From assembly GCA_025201865.1 (NCBI GenBank), contig MU603205.1:3214-15397 (forward strand): a stretch of DNA of 12,184 nt, written 5' to 3'. Made by a program: the position numbers and the translations under genes. A model generated the notes under the pieces. It saw only the letters and a program-made list of their open reading frames with translations. It made no database searches and had not been told where the DNA came from. Positions 7,081-12,184 of the stretch are shown here, one piece after another. Within the stretch, counting starts at the first letter, position 1; every line of letters begins with the position of its first letter. This stretch comes from Ramicandelaber brevisporus (Eukaryota > Kickxellomycota > Ramicandelaberales > Ramicandelaberaceae).

Positions 7081-7088
7081 TGACGTAA
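7081..7088 (+). promoter_or_regulatory. ATF/CRE-like site TGACGTAA
   Basis: An exact TGACGTAA octamer, the type bound by bZIP factors, lies 16 bp after the Ies6 stop and 464 bp before the Not4 ATG. A single match may be chance. Confidence 0.2.
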
Positions 7089-7194
7089 ATATGACTTAAA
7101 ATCGCATTCTATCATTTTTTTTTGAATAGAAGGGATTTTTTCCTGATTAATTTTTCCCTGCATTTTGAACTTGCTTTTCTCTCAGTGTGAATAG

Positions 7195-7260
7195 ACAACA
7201 CACACAACACACACACACACACACAAAGAAGAAAGAAAGAAAGACAGAAAGACAGAAGAA
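7195..7260 (+). repeat. (CA)n followed by GAAA/GACA repeats
   Basis: A CA tract to about 7225 passes directly into purine-rich tetranucleotide units. Located about 300 bp before the Not4 ATG. Confidence 0.9.
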
Positions 7261-7461
7261 AGTGAGAAACGAAGATCGCTGACCTTCGCAAGCCCTGAAC
7301 TGACTGCAGCAACTATTATCTCTTTCTCCCTCTGATTGATTCCTTCCAGACTTGATTCCTTTCTTTTGTTTGTTTGCAAGGATCGTCAGCAAGATTCAGT
7401 CTCTGCTCTTTTAACTGCCAGATTGACCAGCAGGCTCTCTATCAGTTTAGCTTGTTTATCA

Positions 7462-7518
7462 GCTACTATTGCTACTATTGCTACTATCACTGCCAATACT
7501 GCCAATACTCCCAATACT
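7462..7518 (+). repeat. Two adjacent 9-bp tandem repeats in the Not4 leader
   Basis: GCTACTATT occurs three times (7462-7488, last base changed), then GCCAATACT three times (7492-7518, one base changed). They lie 34-90 bp before the ATG at 7552. Confidence 0.85.
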
Positions 7519-7551
7519 GCCACTGCTACTAGTCGCATACTCCAATACAGA

Positions 7552-8700
7552 ATGATGTCAGACAATGAAGACTGGGATTGTCCATTGTGCATGGAAGAGA
7601 TGGATATTCATGATAGAGGATTTAAACCATGTGAGTGTGGATACCAAATATGCAGTTTTTGCTATCACCGCATAAAGGAAGATATGAATGGCCAGTGTCC
7701 AGCCTGCAGACGTCTGTACTCTGAGCAAGTTCCCAATATTATCCCCGTAACTGGAGAGACTGCTGCTCGCTTAAAGAGAAACAAGAAGGCCAAGGATAAA
7801 GAGAGACGTGAGATTGAATCCATGAGCAGACATCACCTGGTTAATGTTAGAGTAATGCAAAAGAATTTGGTATATGTATTGGGATTGCCAGCTCATATAT
7901 GCAATGAGGATGTGCTAAAGAGCAATGAGTACTTTGGGCAGTTTGGCAAAGTCAATAAGGTGGTTGTCGTGTCCCGCAAACCACCCCAGCTGATCAATGC
8001 AGACCCCAACACCATCTCATGTAGTGTATATATTACCTATAACAATGATGACGAGGCTACTGTTGCGATAGACACTGTGGACAACACTTACTTGGAAGAT
8101 AGGCTGATTAGAGCCACCAATGGCACCACCAAGTACTGTCCTGCTTTCCTACGCCACTCCACCTGCCAATCAGTTGGCTGCATGTATCTGCATGAGATGG
8201 GAAATGATGAAGACTCCTATTCTAAAGAGGACATGCAGTCATCCAAACTCAATCTGAGAGGAAATATCAGACCAGGCTGTCCTCCTTTGCCAGGCACAGC
8301 AGTCACCAATGCACCTTTCCCTCCTCACAAGAGATACTTCAGCCATCATCAGCCATCAGCTGTAAATAGCAGCAACACACCCCCTGCTGTTAATACAAAT
8401 GTGACTAAGATTACAGTGATCCAGAGTGCAACACTGACAAACTCTGATCAGGTTGCAAGCACAGACAGTAGCTCTGGTTTACCTGCAACAGCTGGCTGGG
8501 CTCGGAGCTCATCAACTGCAGTGAATTCAAACAAAATATCAGCAGTATTCACCCAGAAATTGAACAAACGAGAGCAGCAATTAAAGCAACAGCAACAGCA
8601 ACAACAGCAACAAAGAGTACCGCCATCAACTACAAGGTCACCAGAGCCCACTCCCTCAGAGTCTGTTGCCATGAAGAACGCTCAAAAGAGAAAGCAACAC

Positions 8701-8745
<45 letters not shown>

Positions 8746-10434
8746 ACTGTACGGACAGAATCACCTGCACATGACACACGGCAGTCTTCTCCACCACCGC
8801 CTCCAGCTGTGCCCAGCGTTGCTCAATCACCAGCGCCGGCATCAAAGTCTAGATCAATGTCGCCCGAGGTTACAGCATCTACAACCGAGAACTACGGCAG
8901 CGATGCCACAGCTACAATTATGGACCGACAGAGCGTATCTGGTGGTATGGCTTCAGATGAGATTGCAGCACCAATTCCAGTATCGAACCGGCCGGCTGAT
9001 ATATCCTCATTGTTCAAGCTAGACTCTTTAAGCTCTGTTCCACCAATGCATATGTCCACCACTAATGCCCATCTTCTAGCAGGAGGTGGTGCAGCCAGAA
9101 TTCCAGTTCAGCAGACATCGTCATTCAATCCATTCTCATTGTCAAGAACATCCTCCTTGCTGTCAGATCAACAAACACAGCAGCAGCATCCACAGCAACA
9201 ACAACAGCAGCAGCAGCAACAACAGTCGCAGCATATGGGAGGTGTTGCATCAGGCAGTGCTCGCTCAACTGTATTATCACCTGGCGCATCTATCCTTGAC
9301 AATGGTGACCAATATACTGGACTACACTCGACATCGCCACTCAACGTGTCCCAACTTGGAATGCCTCCCCCACAGTCAAACGTATCACTGCATGGTTCAC
9401 TAGCTGGAACTGGCACCGCAACTCCCGGCACCAGCATCCTCGGTCGACTCGGCCTCCCACTTGGTCCCTCGGCAGCTGCGGCCTCATCACTGCTACAGAG
9501 ACCACCTGGCATTGGCGGCGCCGCTCCGCTAGAAACGCCTGCATCAACTCTGCCAGACACGGTATCACTGTTCTCTCGACTCAACCTTGGAGGCGGTCCG
9601 AGTGCAGTTGGCTCAGCAGCCGGTGGTGTTCTCGACTCGATGGCCAATCGAGGTCAGCAGGCTTCTATGGTGGTTAATCCAATTCTCGGCCCCGGTCGCA
9701 TCATGCAATCTACCCTGTCGAGATCAAGCACTCAGCAGGGTCTAGCTTCTTCCGATAAGCCTGCACCACCACCTGGCCTAGCTCCTCTACAGCCAATGAC
9801 ATCTGCCGTGAACAGCGCTGTGAATATGAATGGTATGCCACTATCTAATGGCCTTGGTCTTGGAGCAGGCCCAGTCCCATCTGGAGCAGTCACATCGAAT
9901 GTTGGACCACTGCTTGCTCAGCCAGGCACCAGTCTCCTGGGCCGTGTTTCTGCGATGCTCAACTCTCATGGACCACCGCCACCACCGCCGCAGATGGCTG
10001 TCCGCGACTCAGTGCTCGGCCATCCGTCTGGAATCAGCAGCGACATTCTTGGTCAACGCCAGCCGTACCCAATCCAGCCCCAGCAGATGCATCAAGGTCC
10101 TCGATTTGGTCAACAGTTCCATCAGCAGTTTGAAGATCCAGCCATCATGTCAATGAGTAGAGCTGCTGCCGCTGCCGCTGCTGCTGCTAACTTTGGTCAC
10201 AATACTGCTATGAATGGCTACATTGCCCAGCCCCAGCTCCATCAGCTCCAACAACAACAACAGCAACAACAACAGCAGCAACAGCAGCCAATCGTGCTTG
10301 GCAACCCAGGTGAATCTGCGGCACCTGCAGGCAAGTCGCGTATTATGGCGCTGTTGGAGCATGCTCAGGCAATGCGCATGGCTGCTGCGACTGGCACACA
10401 TCATAACATTAGCAATCCACATTCTAACTATTGA
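7552..10434 (+). CDS. NOT4: CCR4-NOT E3 ubiquitin ligase subunit Not4/CNOT4
   Basis: The product is 960 residues. The N-terminus carries the diagnostic Not4 C4C4 RING: Cys 10, 13, 27, 29, 34, 37, 49 and 52 (CPLCMEEM ... CECGYQICSFCYHRI ... CPAC). A basic coiled linker (about 73-90) follows, then an RRM (about 105-190; NLVYVLGL, EYFGQFGKVNKVVV) and a C3H1 zinc finger, C196-x8-C205-x4-C210-x3-H214 (MYLHEMG). This order is that of yeast Mot2/Not4 and human CNOT4, which ubiquitinate ribosomal and other substrates and act in mRNA decay and co-translational quality control with Not1. The remaining 740 residues are low complexity: four polyQ runs, one polyAla run, and several related hydrophobic motifs. 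The start was chosen as the first ATG (7552; a second is at 7555), matching the short N-terminus of the family. No introns are needed. Confidence 0.95.
8572..8742 (+). repeat. Two CAG/CAA repeats coding polyQ in Not4
   Basis: The first run (to about 8610) mixes CAA and CAG. The second (about 8701-8742) contains a nearly pure CAG tract of about 12 units, the purest triplet repeat in the window and so the likeliest to vary in length. Confidence 0.9.
9173..9231 (+). repeat. CAG/CAA repeat coding the third polyQ of Not4
   Basis: Mixed CAA/CAG codons with His and Pro interruptions in the disordered tail. Confidence 0.9.
10162..10288 (+). repeat. GCN polyAla run and fourth polyQ of Not4
   Basis: Nine to ten GCT/GCC codons (from about 10162) encode polyAla. 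A CAA/CAG tract (about 10249-10288) then encodes Gln, close to the C-terminus. Confidence 0.9.
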
Positions 10435-10518
10435 ATTGCAACCTTTGTCTTATTCAACCTATTTTTCATCACAAAAAGTCGAAATTACGCATTATTGTTT
10501 ACTTACTCCAACTTTGTG
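10435..10518 (+). promoter_or_regulatory. 84-bp gap holding the promoter/leader of the Myb-like gene
   Basis: Only 84 bp separate the Not4 stop from the ATG at 10519. The gap is AT-rich and contains TTGTTTAC (10495-10502), a forkhead-type match. The promoter of the downstream gene must overlap the Not4 3' end, or the start model is wrong. Confidence 0.4.
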
Positions 10519-11718
10519 ATGATCTGGAACGCGATTGTTGCACGTCCTTTGTTGGCACGGAGCTTGCCAGTGTTCAGACATGCAGTAAAGCCACCAGCTA
10601 CATCAATAGTTGTGAAGAGAGCAGCGGCGTCGACCGGACCGACCAAGCCATGGAGTGATAAAGAATACGAACGGCTGGTGCGCGCCGTGAGCAAAGTGAC
10701 AGCCGGCAGTGGTGCTAACAACAATGATGATGATATCACAGTTGACTGGCGCAAAGTGGCGCGCTTGGTTGGAACGCGCGATGAATATGCATGCAAAGCC
10801 AGCTTCTACGAGCTCACCAGGGAATACAGCAAACAGAATGCAGCAAAACAATCAGACTCCAGCAACAAAGAAGAACACGACGACGAACAAGTTGGTAACA
10901 AGGGCGTTGGTTCTAATACACCTCGGTTTACAGAGGAGGAGGATCTTCTTTTACGGATGGTGGTTGAGCATTACGATAAGCTGGATACACCGCGACATGT
11001 GCGTAAGTGGGAGATAATTGAGGCGTTCTTCCCAAACCGTACAGACACTGGACTGCAGAAACGCTACTCCAGATATATTTCTGGCACCCAAAGACCACGT
11101 GGATTCAAGACATATGTCGAAGAAAACAAGAAATTACTTGTGGCGCTGGAGAACCTTGTTGAGCAAGCTGCCGTCGCCGCATCCAATGGTGAACACAGCG
11201 CCACACGTGCAGCAACTACCGGTTCAGCTGGTAAACTTCAAAAGACCACTCAAAGGACTTCCAAAGCCGTCGATGGTTATGATGATCCCGAAGATACTAA
11301 GGCTGTGCATGGTCGCGAGTTTACGCCTGATGAAGATTACGCTCTTACAAAGCTTGTACGTAATTTGCATCCCGAGGCAGCGTCTACGAAGCCATCACGC
11401 AAGGGATCATCTTCTGCAGCATCAAAAATTGATTGGGATGGAATCTCGACTGAATTTGGTCGCAATCCCGAGGCTTTGGAGGCAAGATGGACCGAACTTC
11501 ACATGAACGGTAAGCTGCCGATTAGTCCGCCATCAGCAGCAGCATCATCGTCATCGTCAAAGTCAATCCCAGCAGTCAGAGCTCGGAATAGCAAAGAATG
11601 GGTCAATGGACTAGGTTCAAAAGAGAAGGAGTATTTGGTTGAGATCATTCGCTCAGTGTCAGTGTTAACTAGCACTGGATTGGCCAACATTGACGACATC
11701 GTGCATAAGTTTAAATGA
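10519..11718 (+). CDS. Three-repeat Myb/SANT-like protein with mitochondrial-type presequence
   Basis: The product is 399 residues from ATG 10519. Residues 1-40 (MIWNAIVARPLLARSLPVFR, then HAVKP...VVKRAAAS) have Arg and Lys spaced through hydrophobics and no acidic residue, the classic pattern of a mitochondrial targeting sequence. Three Myb-like helix-turn-helix units follow, each with the expected spaced aromatics: W45-W77-F96 (KPWSDKEYERL ... DWRKVARLVG), F137-W164-Y183 (PRFTEEEDLLL ... KWEIIEAFFPNRTDTGLQKR) and F268-W306-W324 (REFTPDEDYAL ... IDWDGISTEFGRNPEALEARW). The first spacing is longer than in c-Myb, but the second (17-18 residues) is normal. Linkers are charged or Ser-rich. A final helical region (about 363-399) ends the protein. 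Inference: a DNA-binding protein acting in mitochondria. It could instead be nuclear if the presequence is not used. I do not recognise a named orthologue. Confidence 0.75.
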   Translation: MIWNAIVARPLLARSLPVFRHAVKPPATSIVVKRAAASTGPTKPWSDKEYERLVRAVSKVTAGSGANNNDDDITVDWRKVARLVGTRDEYACKASFYELTREYSKQNAAKQSDSSNKEEHDDEQVGNKGVGSNTPRFTEEEDLLLRMVVEHYDKLDTPRHVRKWEIIEAFFPNRTDTGLQKRYSRYISGTQRPRGFKTYVEENKKLLVALENLVEQAAVAASNGEHSATRAATTGSAGKLQKTTQRTSKAVDGYDDPEDTKAVHGREFTPDEDYALTKLVRNLHPEAASTKPSRKGSSSAASKIDWDGISTEFGRNPEALEARWTELHMNGKLPISPPSAAASSSSSKSIPAVRARNSKEWVNGLGSKEKEYLVEIIRSVSVLTSTGLANIDDIVHKFK

Positions 11719-11870
11719 CTTTATCTTGCCTTAAAAAAAAATACATGCATTGATGCAAAGAAACGAGATCATTCGTCCCAATATGCACGTGCGTTTCTTG
11801 CGCGAGATGATATCGCCATCACGGTTTATCTCTCCCTTCTCATGCGCTATCTGCGATGTCGTGTAATTCA

Positions 11871-11894
11871 GTGTGATATAGTGTGATATAGTGT
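11871..11894 (+). repeat. 10-bp tandem repeat GTGTGATATA
   Basis: Two full copies (11871-11880, 11881-11890) and the start of a third (GTGT). Confidence 0.9.
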
Positions 11895-12015
11895 GGTTGG
11901 GGGACAACGGAGGGGAGTAATCGATGAAAGGGAAGATTGCGAGATGTGAGTTGCACGGATGGCGCGCTTTCTCGGTGCGCCAGGTCACATGCACTTGCTG
12001 AAGCTGCAAACACAA

Positions 12016-12037
12016 CGGAACGGCGGAACGGCGGAAG
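12016..12037 (+). repeat. 8-bp tandem repeat CGGAACGG
   Basis: Two full copies (12016-12023, 12024-12031) and a partial third (CGGAAG). The repeated CGG triplets are the type of half-site used by fungal Zn2Cys6 factors. Confidence 0.85.
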
Positions 12038-12051
12038 CTGCGAGCGAGCCA

Positions 12052-12058
12052 TCACGTG
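12052..12058. promoter_or_regulatory. E-box TCACGTG
   Basis: TCACGTG is the core bound by fungal bHLH factors of the Cbf1/Pho4 type. It lies 81 bp before the ATG at 12139, next to the CGG repeats, which suits a promoter. Confidence 0.35.
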
Positions 12059-12184
12059 GACACCGCCTGCCCTATCCCGCGCAATCCGAAGATCGATCGC
12101 ACTCTGTTGCATCAGCGTCCCCACCAGCTCGCATCATCATGCACCAGCTGCCGATAAATACACGCTGGCTGTCGGCGATGATGG

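Larger units (their letters stand above)
7066..7551 (+). other. Intergenic region and Not4 leader
   Basis: This 486-bp stretch holds the 3' end of Ies6 (AT-rich), an ATF/CRE-like TGACGTAA at 7081-7088, a CA repeat and GAAA/GACA repeats (7195-7260), and a leader containing two sets of 9-bp tandem repeats (7462-7518). CAATACAG directly before the ATG resembles a splice acceptor. The Not4 frame stays open through the leader from about 7336 but has no ATG before 7552. Confidence 0.55.
11719..12184. other. Terminal intergenic region, likely upstream of a next gene
   Basis: This 466-bp stretch begins with the AT-rich 3' flank of the Myb-like gene (A-run near 11752). It then becomes GC-richer, with a 10-bp tandem repeat (11871-11894), a CGGAACGG tandem repeat (12016-12037) and a palindromic CACGTG (12053-12058). 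An ATG at 12139 opens a frame to the end (MHQLPINTRWLSAMM), which could be the start of a gene, but 15 codons are too few to call. Open minus-strand frames here have no protein-like features. Confidence 0.5.

Noticed and set aside
11840-12124. 94-codon minus-strand frame near the end
   Set aside because: No recognisable protein features; overlaps tandem repeats and the promoter-like motifs.

Overview
The window looks like nuclear DNA of a fungus, most likely from the early-diverging (zygomycete-grade) lineages. The reasons are compact genes with long intron-free coding frames, recognisable fungal/eukaryotic chromatin and mRNA-decay proteins, many glutamine, serine and proline homopolymers, and leaders full of CA and pyrimidine tracts. 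The phylum is an inference; no rRNA or tRNA is present to fix it. I saw no mobile element, CRISPR array or bacterial operon structure.

Layout, left to right. (1) The 3' end of an ABHD4/5 (CGI-58)/Cld1-type alpha/beta hydrolase, 1-705 (+), with an odd 15-bp tandem duplication at the very edge. (2) A long leader, then a secreted, mucin-like Gln/Pro/Ser-rich protein, 1541-3115 (+), with signal peptide and hydrophobic C-tail. (3) A small coiled-coil protein, 3439-3930 (+), unidentified. (4) An unidentified Ser-rich protein, 4140-5399 (-), convergent with (3) and possibly lacking an upstream exon in this model. (5) A 751-bp divergent promoter region rich in simple repeats. (6) An Ies6/INO80C subunit of the INO80 chromatin remodeller, 6151-7065 (+). 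(7) A Not4/CNOT4 RING E3 ligase of the CCR4-NOT complex, 7552-10434 (+). (8) Only 84 bp later, a protein with three Myb/SANT-like repeats and a mitochondrial-type presequence, 10519-11718 (+). (9) A terminal 466-bp stretch that looks like the upstream region of a next gene.

The genes do not form one pathway. Ies6 (nucleosome remodelling) and Not4 (mRNA decay, protein quality control) both serve gene expression, but neighbourhood alone does not link them. The most interesting items are: the apparently mitochondrial three-Myb protein; a repeated short hydrophobic motif in the disordered tail of Not4; a polyQ insertion between the two conserved blocks of Ies6; and the unresolved 5' end of the minus-strand gene, where a coding-like frame behind a good splice acceptor is out of register with the long ORF.
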